Assembly (NCBI GenBank): GCA_946408355.1
Contig: CAMJRX010000025.1
Span: forward strand, 1 to 35,941
DNA: 35,941 nucleotides
Direction: 5' to 3'
Source of the DNA: an uncultured Selenomonadales bacterium
GTDB taxonomy: Bacteria; Bacillota; Negativicutes; Selenomonadales; Selenomonadaceae
Shown here: positions 8,669-17,438 of the stretch, in pieces
How positions within the stretch are numbered: the stretch's first letter is position 1
Layout of the letters: every line of letters starts with the position of its first letter
The notes under the pieces: generated by a model
Told to the model about the DNA's origin: nothing
Database searches by the model: none
What the model saw: only the letters and a program-made list of their open reading frames with translations
Program-made: the position numbers and the translations under genes

Positions 8669-10201
8669 TTACCAATTACTTTTGCGTCGACAAATTTTAA
8701 TGCTGGCAATGGCAATTAACAGCGCGAAAATTTCCAGCCGCCCGACAACCAAAATTATCATGCAAAAAACTTTTCCAAAGTTCGATAAGGATTTAAAGTT
8801 ATCTGGTTCGCAAAGTCCCGGCAAATTTCCAACCGTCGACAGACACGCAACCGACATTGAAACCGCTTGAGAAAACGTCGGACCTGTAAAACTTAACACC
8901 GCCGCGCAGATAAACATTGTTATTAGCGCGAGGAAGAAAAAACTTAAAATCCTGCCAACAGTTTTCATTGGGACTGGCACATCACCTACGCTAATAGCCG
9001 TCATCATGCGTGGGTGAATTGTCTTTTTAACTTCCGCCGCCGTAATTTTTACCAAGACAATCAGCCGAATAATTTTAAAACCGCCAGTCACCGAACCAAC
9101 ACAACCGCCCGTCACAGCCATTAAGAAAATAAAAAATTTGTCGAAGTCGTGAACGTTTCCAGAGCCGTCATAAAAAGATACGCCAGTCGTGCTTAAAAAC
9201 GAAACGATATAGAACAGCGAGCGTCGCAAAGCCTCGTTGCCGTCGAAATAAATTCCCTGCCAAGTGATTCGGAAGAAAATAATTAGCAGAGCGAAAAGAA
9301 TTGTGGCGTAGAGAACTTTAACTTCCTCGTTGGCAAAGATAAGTTTTGCGTTGCTGATAATTGTCCGTTTAAGTCTTAGGAAGTATTGCTTGAGGCGCGT
9401 GAAGTAATTCAGCCCGAATTCTAAACGCGGCGGCAACAGCGTATAAATCACGTGATAATACAACAGAAAATTTCCGCAGGCGAGGAGCATTGCAAAGATT
9501 GCGGCGTATTCGACGTAAATATTTTCTTCTGACGGGAAAAAATTTCCTCCGCCCGTCGAAATGCAACGCATTGCCATTAACAGCGAATTCCAAACGTTAA
9601 GCCCCGCCGCCTTAAACGCGCCAAAACTTACTGCTGTTAACGTCATATAAACTTTAATAATTCGGACGCTCATCAAGTTCATTTGCCCGATAATCGCGCT
9701 GAAACCGTGCCCGCCCTGCAAACTCAACGTGATTCCGAAACAACCGCTAACTTCAGGTAAAACAGTAACCAGCATGATTAAAAAAAGTAGCGAGCCGAGC
9801 CACATCATTTCACTTTGCCATAAGAGTAAAAGATACGGCGCGTTTTCAGGCAGAAGTGACAATCCCGCAGAGGTTAAATCGCCGACCGACTCTAAAAGTG
9901 CGTCGAGCGGTGACAGCCAACCCGTCAACATAAACGGCAAGCAACCGAACACCGCCAAAATAGGATACATTAGTAGAATTGCCGTCGCCGACTCTGCAAC
10001 AGGTGCCCGCTGAAATCTGCCCGTGCCAAGCTTGGAAAAAATTATGCCCGTAATGATAGAAAAAATTCCTATTGCCGAGAAAAAAATTGTCGTGTCAAGT
10101 GCGTTGAATTCAATAATCGCGTAGGCAACCGGCAGGAGGGTAGCCGTCGCAAAAGTTAGTAGTGCTTGGCTCTGGATTCGCAAAATCATTCTAAAGTTCA
10201 T
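8669..10201 (-). CDS. trkH: TrkH-family potassium uptake membrane protein
   Basis: This 510-residue integral membrane protein is the channel-like subunit of a Trk/Ktr potassium uptake system in the inner membrane. Four pore-loop repeats carry the filter glycines: SVGDLTSAGLS, RCISTGGGNFF, SFLSTTGVSFYD and ACLSTVGNLPG, each flanked by hydrophobic helices. Length and the C-terminal segment ILVVGRLEIFALLI fit TrkH. No trkA gene, which encodes the NAD-binding regulatory subunit, is next to it. Upstream on the same strand, ten bases away, is a small membrane protein that may share its transcript. The start ATG at 10201 was taken because it gives the usual short cytoplasmic N-terminus before the first membrane segment. 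Confidence 0.9.
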   Translation of the reverse strand: MNFRMILRIQSQALLTFATATLLPVAYAIIEFNALDTTIFFSAIGIFSIITGIIFSKLGTGRFQRAPVAESATAILLMYPILAVFGCLPFMLTGWLSPLDALLESVGDLTSAGLSLLPENAPYLLLLWQSEMMWLGSLLFLIMLVTVLPEVSGCFGITLSLQGGHGFSAIIGQMNLMSVRIIKVYMTLTAVSFGAFKAAGLNVWNSLLMAMRCISTGGGNFFPSEENIYVEYAAIFAMLLACGNFLLYYHVIYTLLPPRLEFGLNYFTRLKQYFLRLKRTIISNAKLIFANEEVKVLYATILFALLIIFFRITWQGIYFDGNEALRRSLFYIVSFLSTTGVSFYDGSGNVHDFDKFFIFLMAVTGGCVGSVTGGFKIIRLIVLVKITAAEVKKTIHPRMMTAISVGDVPVPMKTVGRILSFFFLALITMFICAAVLSFTGPTFSQAVSMSVACLSTVGNLPGLCEPDNFKSLSNFGKVFCMIILVVGRLEIFALLIAIASIKICRRKSNW

Positions 10202-10211
10202 GACGCAAGCC

Positions 10212-10601
10212 TCAGAGGTGGAAATGATTCATCATTTTTTCGGTTAAAGATTTGGCGTCGTCATTTTTGTGTTCGAGGAGGCATTCGAGCGTGTGGACAT
10301 TAAAAAAGGAAGTTATCGGGACGTAGCGATTATATTTGCGGAAATCGCCCCACTTCATAAGTTTAGCGTGGAGTTTGGAAATATCGCGCTTGCTTGCGTT
10401 GTGCCGTTTAAGAATTCTTTTAAGTAGTACGTCGTCACTAATCGCCGCAAAAATTTCTTCGATGAGTTGCGGATTAAATTTGTCGTTCTCGTATTTTTCG
10501 ATGAGTGCGACGGAGGCTTTTGACATGCGCATTGAGCGGCGTATCGCGAAGATAAAGTAAACTACCAGCGCGACGAACAAAATATCTAAAAAAATATTCA
10601 T
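10212..10601 (-). CDS. Small membrane-anchored protein of unknown function
   Basis: I do not recognise this 129-residue protein. It starts with a single hydrophobic segment (IFLDILFVALVVYFIFAI, about residues 3-20) followed by basic residues, so it is probably anchored in the inner membrane with a cytoplasmic tail. The tail is charged and helical and ends in a histidine-rich stretch (MMNHFHL). I chose ATG 10601 because GGAGAA lies just upstream; an earlier ATG would add 16 residues without a ribosome site. It is ten bases ahead of trkH on the same strand, so co-transcription with the potassium transporter is likely, but no functional link can be shown. Confidence 0.7.
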   Translation of the reverse strand: MNIFLDILFVALVVYFIFAIRRSMRMSKASVALIEKYENDKFNPQLIEEIFAAISDDVLLKRILKRHNASKRDISKLHAKLMKWGDFRKYNRYVPITSFFNVHTLECLLEHKNDDAKSLTEKMMNHFHL

Positions 10602-10717
10602 GATTAATTCTCCGGTGTTTAAAAATTTTTTTGCTTGTGGTATTATCATTCAAAAAAGCTATTAGCTAAATTGTATGAGCATTGCCGTAATAATATCACA
10701 GTTAAGGAGCAAAAGAA

Positions 10718-11428
10718 ATGGAATTGGTTGGAACTTTTTACGGCATAGGAGTTGGTCCTGGCGATCCAGAACTCTTAACAGTCAAAGCGATTAACGCGCT
10801 GAAAAAAATCGACGTGTTGATTGCGCCGAAAACCGAAAAAAAATCTGACAGCGTGGCATTGAGCATTGCGCAACCGTATTTAAAACCGAGCGTCGAAATA
10901 ATTTATCAGACGTTCCCAATGGTCAAAGACTTCGCAGAGGAGAAAGAAGTTTTCGAGGCTAACAAGGAGGAAATTTTACGTGAATTGTGCGGTGGAAAAA
11001 ATGTAGGCTTCGCAACTTTAGGTGACCCGATGTTTTACAGCACGTACATTTATATTTTCAAGCTGTTGGAGCCGTGCGGAGTAAAAATTGTTACGATACC
11101 AGGCGTTCCGGCGTTTTTGGCGATTGCCGCGCATATTGGACGTCCACTCGCTTACGGCAACGACATCTTAACGATAATTCCTGCGACCGCCGAACTTGAC
11201 GCGATTAAAAATTTCCTCGACAAAGCTGACGCAACTGTCCTAATGAAAGTTTATAAAAATTTCCCAGAAATCGTCGACGCGCTCAAATCTAACGGCATGA
11301 TTGACGAGGCAGTTTTAGTAAGTCGTTGTGGCTTAGACGACGAAAAAATTATTGCGGACATTGCGGTCCACAAGGACGAACATTTAAATTATTTGTCGAC
11401 AATTTTAACGAGGCGTAATCATGATTAA
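10718..11428 (+). CDS. cbiL: Precorrin-2/cobalt-factor II C20-methyltransferase
   Basis: This 236-residue protein belongs to the SAM-dependent tetrapyrrole methylases and matches CbiL/CobI, which methylates C-20 of precorrin-2 or its cobalt form in cobalamin synthesis. The N-terminal glycine-rich motif GIGVGPGDPELLTVKA (about residues 9-24) and the segment FATLGDPMFYSTYIY (about 98-112) are characteristic, as is TIPGVPAFLAIAAHIG. The start follows AAGGAG. It overlaps the next gene, a binding lipoprotein, by 8 bases. No other corrin-ring gene is present in the window, so the rest of the pathway must be encoded elsewhere or be partial. CbiL rather than CobI is a guess based on the likely anaerobic lineage. 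Confidence 0.88.
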   Translation: MELVGTFYGIGVGPGDPELLTVKAINALKKIDVLIAPKTEKKSDSVALSIAQPYLKPSVEIIYQTFPMVKDFAEEKEVFEANKEEILRELCGGKNVGFATLGDPMFYSTYIYIFKLLEPCGVKIVTIPGVPAFLAIAAHIGRPLAYGNDILTIIPATAELDAIKNFLDKADATVLMKVYKNFPEIVDALKSNGMIDEAVLVSRCGLDDEKIIADIAVHKDEHLNYLSTILTRRNHD

Positions 11429-12368
11429 AAAATTTTTAGCGGTAATCTGCGCGGCGTCTTTATTAATGACGGGTTGCGGCGGCGAAAAAACTTCTGCACC
11501 TGTCGAAGTGGAGCAGACGAAAACTTTTGCGACGATTGAAGACGATTTAGGACGAAAAGTTATTCTTCAACAAAAGCCAACGCGAATAGTTGTAACGAGC
11601 GCGGGATTTTTGGAACCATTGCACGCGGTCGGCGGCGAAATTGTCGGGCGTCCTGATTCAAAAAACAAAATGCCCGATTGGGCTAAAAATTTGGCTAGCG
11701 TTGGCGCAGTTTATCAAGTTGACGTGGAGCAACTGTTGAGTTGTGCGCCCGATTTGGTTATTATTAATAAGGGCATGAACGAAAAACTTTTGCCCGTGCT
11801 GGAAGAAAATAAAATTCCTGCGGTGGTCGTCGAGATGAAAACTTATGACGACGTAAAACGCGGCTTGAAAACTTTCTCTAAGATTAGCGGCGACGAGGCA
11901 ACTGGCGAAAAAATTATCAGCGACATGGACGCCGAAATAAAAAATATCGTCGACAAAGTTCCTAAAGAAAAGTTGCGCGTGGCAATTCTTCACTCGACGG
12001 CGCAAGGCTTGACGGTTCAGCTTGACGGGAGCATTGCCGGTTCAATCGCTAAAATGTTTGGTTGGAAAAATGTCGCCTCCGGTATGACGCCGCTTGAAAA
12101 AAATCCCGACGCCGCGCCTTACAGCATGGAGACTTTAGCTGAACAAAATCCCGAAATAATTTTCGTAACTAGCATGGGCAACATTGACGAGATTAAATCG
12201 AACATGACAAAAGCTATTGCGGAAAATGCCGCGTGGCAAGCTATCGGTGCGGTTAAGAACAATAAACTTTACTTTTTGCCGCAAGATTTATTCTTGTTAA
12301 GTCCAGGCTTGCATTATCCAGACGCCGTTAAAACTATGGCTAAGCTGATTTATCCGGAAAAATTTTAA
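11421..12368 (+). CDS. ABC-transporter substrate-binding lipoprotein, corrinoid or iron-complex type
   Basis: This 315-residue protein is a BtuF/FecB-type solute-binding protein with two lobes joined by a long helix. It begins with a lipoprotein signal peptide (KKFLAVICAASLLMTGCGG) whose cysteine at about residue 19 would be lipid-modified. The mature part starts with DLGRKVILQQKPTRIVVTS, the standard opening of the family, followed by the lobe-1 element LLSCAPDLVIINKG and the C-terminal AVKNNKLYFLPQDLFLLSPG. The start overlaps the end of cbiL, which suggests a substrate in cobalamin metabolism such as a corrinoid, but siderophore iron cannot be excluded. No permease or ATPase gene follows; kdsB comes 12 bases later. 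Confidence 0.82.
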   Translation: MIKKFLAVICAASLLMTGCGGEKTSAPVEVEQTKTFATIEDDLGRKVILQQKPTRIVVTSAGFLEPLHAVGGEIVGRPDSKNKMPDWAKNLASVGAVYQVDVEQLLSCAPDLVIINKGMNEKLLPVLEENKIPAVVVEMKTYDDVKRGLKTFSKISGDEATGEKIISDMDAEIKNIVDKVPKEKLRVAILHSTAQGLTVQLDGSIAGSIAKMFGWKNVASGMTPLEKNPDAAPYSMETLAEQNPEIIFVTSMGNIDEIKSNMTKAIAENAAWQAIGAVKNNKLYFLPQDLFLLSPGLHYPDAVKTMAKLIYPEKF

Positions 12369-12380
12369 GGAGGAAAGGAC

Positions 12381-13121
12381 ATGAAATCAATCTGCGTGAT
12401 ACCGGCGCGCTATTCTTCAACTCGTTTACCCGGCAAGCCGCTCAAAGATATTTGTGGCAAACCGATGATTTGTCGCGTGTGGGAACGGGCAAGTCAAGCA
12501 AAATCCGTAGCTGAAGTTATCGTGGCGACCGACGACGAAAGAATTTTACAAGCGGTAGAAAAAAATCACGGGCGGGCAATGATAACTCGCGCTGACCACA
12601 AAACCGGAACCGACCGTTTAGCGGAAGTTGCAGAAAAATTTCCCGACGCGGAAGTTGTTGTTAATGTGCAGGGCGATGAGCCGCTTATTGAGCCGAGCTT
12701 GATTGATGAACTCGTCGCGGAATTTGTTGAGGATAAAAATTTGCAAATGGCGACCGTTGCGACTGAACTGTTCGACGCGGAAGAAATGCGCAATCCTAAC
12801 AACGTCAAAGTCGTCCTCGATAAAAATAATAACGCATTGTATTTTTCCCGTTCGCTGATACCATACCCACGTAATATTGGCAAGTCGAAAATTTTCAAGC
12901 ACATTGGTATTTACGCTTATCGCCAAAATTTTCTGCTTGACTATGCAAAAATGGAGCCAACGCCGCTTGAGCAATCTGAATCACTTGAACAGCTTCGCGC
13001 TTTAGAGAACGGCTTTAAAATCCGCGTGATAAAAAGTTCGTGCCGTTTCGTAGGCGTCGACACTGATGAAGATTTAGAACTCGTCAACGAAATTTATCGA
13101 AGGGGAAAGTTTGATGCTTGA
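12381..13121 (+). CDS. kdsB: CMP-Kdo synthetase (3-deoxy-manno-octulosonate cytidylyltransferase)
   Basis: KdsB activates Kdo with CTP to make CMP-Kdo, the donor for the inner core of lipopolysaccharide. The 246-residue length is normal. The nucleotide-binding start reads IPARYSSTRLPGKPL (residues 7-21), followed by VIVATDDERI, NVQGDEPLI and YFSRSLIPYPR, all family landmarks. The C-terminus ends with GVDTDEDLELVNEIY. The ATG follows AAGGAGG. It is the first gene of the Kdo/LPS cluster and overlaps the next gene, a glycosyltransferase, by 8 bases, so it is probably translationally coupled to it. Confidence 0.95.
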   Translation: MKSICVIPARYSSTRLPGKPLKDICGKPMICRVWERASQAKSVAEVIVATDDERILQAVEKNHGRAMITRADHKTGTDRLAEVAEKFPDAEVVVNVQGDEPLIEPSLIDELVAEFVEDKNLQMATVATELFDAEEMRNPNNVKVVLDKNNNALYFSRSLIPYPRNIGKSKIFKHIGIYAYRQNFLLDYAKMEPTPLEQSESLEQLRALENGFKIRVIKSSCRFVGVDTDEDLELVNEIYRRGKFDA

Positions 13122-15036
13122 AAAATTCTATATCGCCTGTAACGCGGAAAATCATTGGGAATTAACTGACCGCGCTCGCGCCGACGACAAAATTATTTAC
13201 CTCAAGGACGAATACGAAAAATTTTGGCAGAAAGTCCTGCGCGGCGAAAATTTTGCACTTCCTCGCTATGGTAACGGCGAACGAGCTTTGATGATAGGAC
13301 GTGCAGTCAAAGCTCAAGAGGGCTGGAATGATTCGGGGGGGTGTTACTCCGTTAGGTGAAGCTCTTAACGATTCGTTGAAAATTACCTCTCCAAATTTTT
13401 ATTATGGCGTTTCTTGCCCGTGTTGCGATTCAGCGGCTTACTATTGGTATCTGCAAAACATAAAAAATTACAACATAACTTTTGCAAACATCTGGTTGAA
13501 CTCGAATTTTAAAGCATTCCAAAAAAATTTTGCAGAGTTAGAACGCGACGCCGTCTTGATAACGAATTGGCGCGGCAAGGGTAAAAAATACGGTAAACTC
13601 AACATTAAAAAACATTATGCTGTTAGCGATGACTGCATTAAGTTTTGGAAAGAGGATGGCAAAAATTTAATTCGGCAGATAATTGCCGATTTCGGGCACG
13701 AAAAAAATTTACTCTACGTTATATCGGCTGGTCCGCTATCTTGCGTAATTATTGCCGCGCTCTTTAAGAACAATCCCGATAATTGCTATATTGATTTCGG
13801 TTCGGCAACCGACCTCATGACGCACGAGAAAATTACTCGTCCCTATATGGTTGACAGTACGGCTTATGCTCAACAAAGTTGCTGGATGTTTGATAGGAAG
13901 AAAATCGACTTAGATATTGACGTTGTCCTGACGTGTTATAAACGCCCGCAAGTTTTGGAGCAACAAATTACAGCGATAAAAAATCAGACGCTCAAGCCGC
14001 GCAGAATTTTTCTTTATCAAGACGGCATTGACGGCTACTATAAAGTTGAGCTGAACAAAAAAGTTTTGAACGCGTTCGATAGTTATAAAATTTCTCCGAC
14101 AAATGGCGGCGTATGGAAACGATTTGAATTCGCCAATAAAGTTGCCAAGTCGCCTTATGTTTGTATATTCGACGACGACACAATTCCCGGTGAACGCTGG
14201 TTTGAAAATTGCCATATGAACATGATGCAAAATCGCGGCGTCTACGTAACGAATGCCTGTTTGATAAATGATATTCCAAATTATCCGAAAGGTTCATTTT
14301 GGGGCGGCTGGCACACCGGCAACGAAAAAACTTGCGCGGTTGACTTCGGTGGACATGCATGGTTCTTTGAACGGGAATATTTAAATTGGATGCTTGAAAA
14401 ACCCTATCGCAAAAAATATAAAATAGTAGCAGAGGACATGACAATATCTTTTACTGCGAGCGAGCACGGCTACGGAACATACGCTCCACAACACCCGAAA
14501 GATATTTTATCGCTTTGGGGCTCCATTCCCGAATCGGCTGGAAATACGGACTAAGCGAAGTCGCCATAAGCGTAAACGCTAACAACTTGCAACTGATGAT
14601 AGCGGCGTTAAACGAATTGCACGATGACGGCTGGAAATTGCTATTAGAAGAAAATCCCGATTATCTTAAAGAATTCATTAGTGCTTGCAAGCAACCGACG
14701 CAAAATAATAAGTTAAATAAGCAGCTATTCAAACTAAGTTCAAGGCTATTGTTGCCGCTCTTTGGCAAGAAAGCTCCAGTTTTTTGGGGCGAAAAAAAGT
14801 ATCTTGAGCCTGTTTGCAAGTTCTTTGAATTGCCTTTTGATGATTACAAAATTTTGGAGGACGAAAACAATAATATTAAATCTGACAGATTGTATTCGTT
14901 TTCGCGTCGATATGCGATTCACATTTTCTTTACCGACGTTTACAACGAGTTGAAGCCGTTCCTTGAGAAAAATGGTTGGCAGGAGTGCGTTGATTTTGTG
15001 GATGGCAGAGGATTACTTTATGCTGTTAGTGATTAA
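13114..15036 (+). pseudogene. Two-domain glycosyltransferase (GT-D plus GT-A) with two compensating frameshifts
   Basis: The N-terminal part (WQKVLRGENFALPRYGNGE, then YYGVSCPCCDSAAYYW and VISAGPLSCVII) resembles the GT-D domain formerly called DUF1792. The second part (DIDVVLTCYKRPQVLEQQI, YVCIFDDDTIPGERWFEN) is a GT2-like GT-A domain with a DDD metal-binding motif. The protein probably adds sugars to surface glycan in the cytoplasm. The frame changes at a G7 run (13335-13341), where G6 would read DSGGVTPLGEA, and changes back near 14532, where one missing A would restore SIPEIGWKYGLSEV. The two shifts cancel, and the span is exactly 641 codons, so the gene is full length but about 400 codons are out of frame. 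ATG 13114 has AGGGGA upstream. It sits inside the Kdo operon. Confidence 0.8.
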
Positions 15037-15052
15037 AATTTGAGGTGACAAA

Positions 15053-15877
15053 ATGAATATTGTTAAAGTTAGAAATATAGAATTCGGCGGCGACAAATTG
15101 ATATTGCTTGCTGGACCGTGTGTGCTTGAGGGCTTTGAGCGCAGTTTAAAAATCGGGCGTCGCGCTAAAGAAATTGCCGATAATTTAGGCATGCCGTATA
15201 TTTTTAAGGCGTCGTTCGACAAGGCAAATCGTTCGTCGATAAAAAGTTATAGAGGTCCCGGCTTAATCGAGGGCTTAAAGATTTTGGCGGCGATTAAGCG
15301 CGAACTCAACGTTCCGATTGTTACTGATATTCACGAAACCTATCAAGCCGCGCAGGTTGCTGAAGTCGCTGACATTTTACAAATTCCCGCGTTCCTCTGT
15401 AGGCAGACGGATTTACTTGTTGCCGCCGCGAAAACCGGAAAAGCTGTCAACGTCAAGAAGGCGCAATTCCTCTCTGCGCGGGATATGATTAACGTCGTCG
15501 AAAAATTGCGAGCGAGCGGAACGGAGAAAATTTTGTTAACGGAGCGCGGCACTTCGTTTGGTTATAATAATTTGGTTGTCGATATGCGCGGCTTGCCGAT
15601 TATGCGTGGCTTTAATTGCCCCGTGATTTTCGACGGCACTCACAGCGTACAACTTCCAGGCGGCGCGGGTTCAAGTTCGGGCGGTCAACGCGAGTTTGTT
15701 GAATATCTGGTTAGGGCGGCGTGCGCGGTCGGTGTCGACGGTTTGTTTTTAGAAGTGCACGACAATCCGGCAGAAGGACTTTCAGACGGCGCGAATATGA
15801 TTGCCCTTGATAACTTAGAAAAAATTTTGACTGGCGCATTAAAGGTTCACAATGTCACAAAAAATTTGGAGCGTTAA
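15053..15877 (+). CDS. kdsA: Kdo-8-phosphate synthase
   Basis: KdsA condenses phosphoenolpyruvate with arabinose-5-phosphate to give Kdo-8-phosphate in the cytoplasm. The 274-residue protein shows the TIM-barrel landmarks [17 protein letters not shown] near the start, [31 protein letters not shown], and [18 protein letters not shown]. All are intact. The segment [12 protein letters not shown] follows, as is usual. The ATG is preceded by GAGGTGAC. It lies 16 bases after the disrupted glycosyltransferase and one base before the kdsD start, so a polar effect of the glycosyltransferase lesions on it is possible. Confidence 0.96.
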   Translation: MNIVKVRNIEFGGDKLILLAGPCVLEGFERSLKIGRRAKEIADNLGMPYIFKASFDKANRSSIKSYRGPGLIEGLKILAAIKRELNVPIVTDIHETYQAAQVAEVADILQIPAFLCRQTDLLVAAAKTGKAVNVKKAQFLSARDMINVVEKLRASGTEKILLTERGTSFGYNNLVVDMRGLPIMRGFNCPVIFDGTHSVQLPGGAGSSSGGQREFVEYLVRAACAVGVDGLFLEVHDNPAEGLSDGANMIALDNLEKILTGALKVHNVTKNLER

Positions 15878-15878
15878 T

Positions 15879-16847
15879 ATGATTAAAGAAAAAGCGATTG
15901 AGACTTTAAAGATTGAGGCGACGGCGATTGAAAATTTAATCCCGCGCATTGACGAAGAATTTATATTGGCGGTAGAAAAAATTATGAGTTGTCGTGGGCG
16001 TGTCGCAGTAACTGGTATGGGTAAATCGGGGCATGTCGGCAGAAAAATCGCGGCAACCCTTTCCTCGACAGGCACGCCGTCATTTTTTATGCACCCTGCC
16101 GAAGCTTATCACGGCGATTTGGGTATGTTGACTGAAAACGACGTGTTGATTGCCATTTCAAACAGTGGCGAATCTACGGAGGTTATAAATATTTTGCCGG
16201 TGGTGAGGAGAATTGGAGCGGCGGTTATCGCTATGTGCGGCAAGCGTTTTTCCACGCTCGGCAAGAACTGCGACTACTTTATTGATATTGGCGTTGAGCG
16301 CGAGGCGTGTCCTTTGGGCTTAGCTCCGACTGCCTCGACGACTGCAACGTTGGCTATGGGCGACGCGCTTGCTATGGCTCTTATGGACGAGAAAAAATTT
16401 ACTTCTAACGATTTTGCATTATTCCATCCAGGCGGCTCATTGGGCAGAAAACTTTTGTTGACAGTTGGCGACGTAATGCACAGCGGCAAAGACAATCCGA
16501 TTGTTAAAGTCGGAGCAACGGCTAAGGACGCGCTTTTTGAGATGACTGCTAAAGGTTTGGGCGCGGTCTCTGTCGTCGACGAGAAAAATAAATTCGTTGG
16601 ATTAGTTACGGACGGAATTATTCGCCGCGCCTTAGAAAAAAATCGTTCGTTTATTGATGAGCCTGTTGAACACATTATGTTTGAAGAGCCTCTGATAATC
16701 AGTGCTGACAAATTGGCGACGGCGGCATTATCCGTTATGGAAAAACACAAGCCGCGCCCCGTTACGGTTTTGCCCGTTATCGACGCAGAAAATTTCCCCG
16801 TCGGCATGATTCACTTGACAGATTTACTTAGACAAGGTGTGGTTTAA
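15879..16847 (+). CDS. kdsD: Arabinose-5-phosphate isomerase
   Basis: KdsD converts ribulose-5-phosphate to arabinose-5-phosphate, the substrate for KdsA. The protein has an N-terminal SIS sugar-isomerase domain (VAVTGMGKSGHVGRKIA, AISNSGESTEVINILP, GLAPTASTTATLAMGDALA) and two C-terminal CBS domains from about residue 205, the common KdsD/GutQ layout. I chose ATG 15879 because GGAG precedes it at a good distance; an in-frame ATG nine codons upstream overlaps kdsA and lacks a clear site. It abuts kdsC directly. The role in Kdo synthesis, rather than sugar-alcohol metabolism, follows from its neighbours. Confidence 0.95.
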   Translation: MIKEKAIETLKIEATAIENLIPRIDEEFILAVEKIMSCRGRVAVTGMGKSGHVGRKIAATLSSTGTPSFFMHPAEAYHGDLGMLTENDVLIAISNSGESTEVINILPVVRRIGAAVIAMCGKRFSTLGKNCDYFIDIGVEREACPLGLAPTASTTATLAMGDALAMALMDEKKFTSNDFALFHPGGSLGRKLLLTVGDVMHSGKDNPIVKVGATAKDALFEMTAKGLGAVSVVDEKNKFVGLVTDGIIRRALEKNRSFIDEPVEHIMFEEPLIISADKLATAALSVMEKHKPRPVTVLPVIDAENFPVGMIHLTDLLRQGVV

Positions 16848-17420
16848 ATGAAAATTTCTAGCGACGCTCTCGACAGAGCACGGCGCGTTAAGCTGATAAT
16901 TTTTGACGTGGACGGCGTGTTAACTGACGGCGGAATTTATTACGGTGCGAACGGTGAACTTTTTAAGGCGTTCCATTGTCGCGACGGCTTTGGAATAACG
17001 CTTGCTCATTCGTGCGGCTTGAAGTTGGCGATAATAACTGGCAGGACTTCGCAAATGACAACTCGCCGCGCAGCTGAATTAAAAATTTCCGCCATCATGC
17101 AAGGACAAATGAATAAGCGCGACGCTTACAAAAAAATGAAGGCGCAGTTCAACTTGACTGACGAGGAAATTTGTTATGTTGCCGATGACGTTATTGACTT
17201 GCCTGTCTTTGTTCAAGTCGGATTTCGGGCGGCAGTCGGCGACGCTTCAGAGGAAGTTATTGAACGTGCACATTTTGTAGCGAATAATTTCGGCGGGCGC
17301 GGTGCTGTTCGAGAAATTATAGAATTTATTTTAAAAGCAAAAGGATTTTGGGCGGGCATTATCGAACGCTACACTACAGCAGAATTCGACGACAAGGAAT
17401 TGACTAATCTAAACCAATAA
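16848..17420 (+). CDS. kdsC: Kdo-8-phosphate phosphatase (HAD superfamily)
   Basis: KdsC removes the phosphate from Kdo-8-phosphate to release Kdo, completing the pathway between KdsA and KdsB. It is a 190-residue HAD phosphatase of the small C0 type without a cap domain. Motif I is FDVDGVLTDGG at about residues 19-29, motif II is ITGRTS near 64, and motif IV is VADDVIDLPVF near 110. The ATG follows the kdsD stop with no gap. The protein runs about 20 residues beyond the shortest family members at its C-terminus, with no recognised extra domain. Confidence 0.94.
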   Translation: MKISSDALDRARRVKLIIFDVDGVLTDGGIYYGANGELFKAFHCRDGFGITLAHSCGLKLAIITGRTSQMTTRRAAELKISAIMQGQMNKRDAYKKMKAQFNLTDEEICYVADDVIDLPVFVQVGFRAAVGDASEEVIERAHFVANNFGGRGAVREIIEFILKAKGFWAGIIERYTTAEFDDKELTNLNQ

Positions 17421-17438
17421 AAATTTTAGGAGGCAGAA

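Noticed and set aside
10602-10717. Cobalamin riboswitch before cbiL
   Set aside because: The gap is about 116 bases, shorter than the usual riboswitch, and no B12-box-like element was recognised.
13111-13113. TTG three bases upstream as the glycosyltransferase start
   Set aside because: The ATG at 13114 has better spacing from AGGGGA and adds no unexplained residue.
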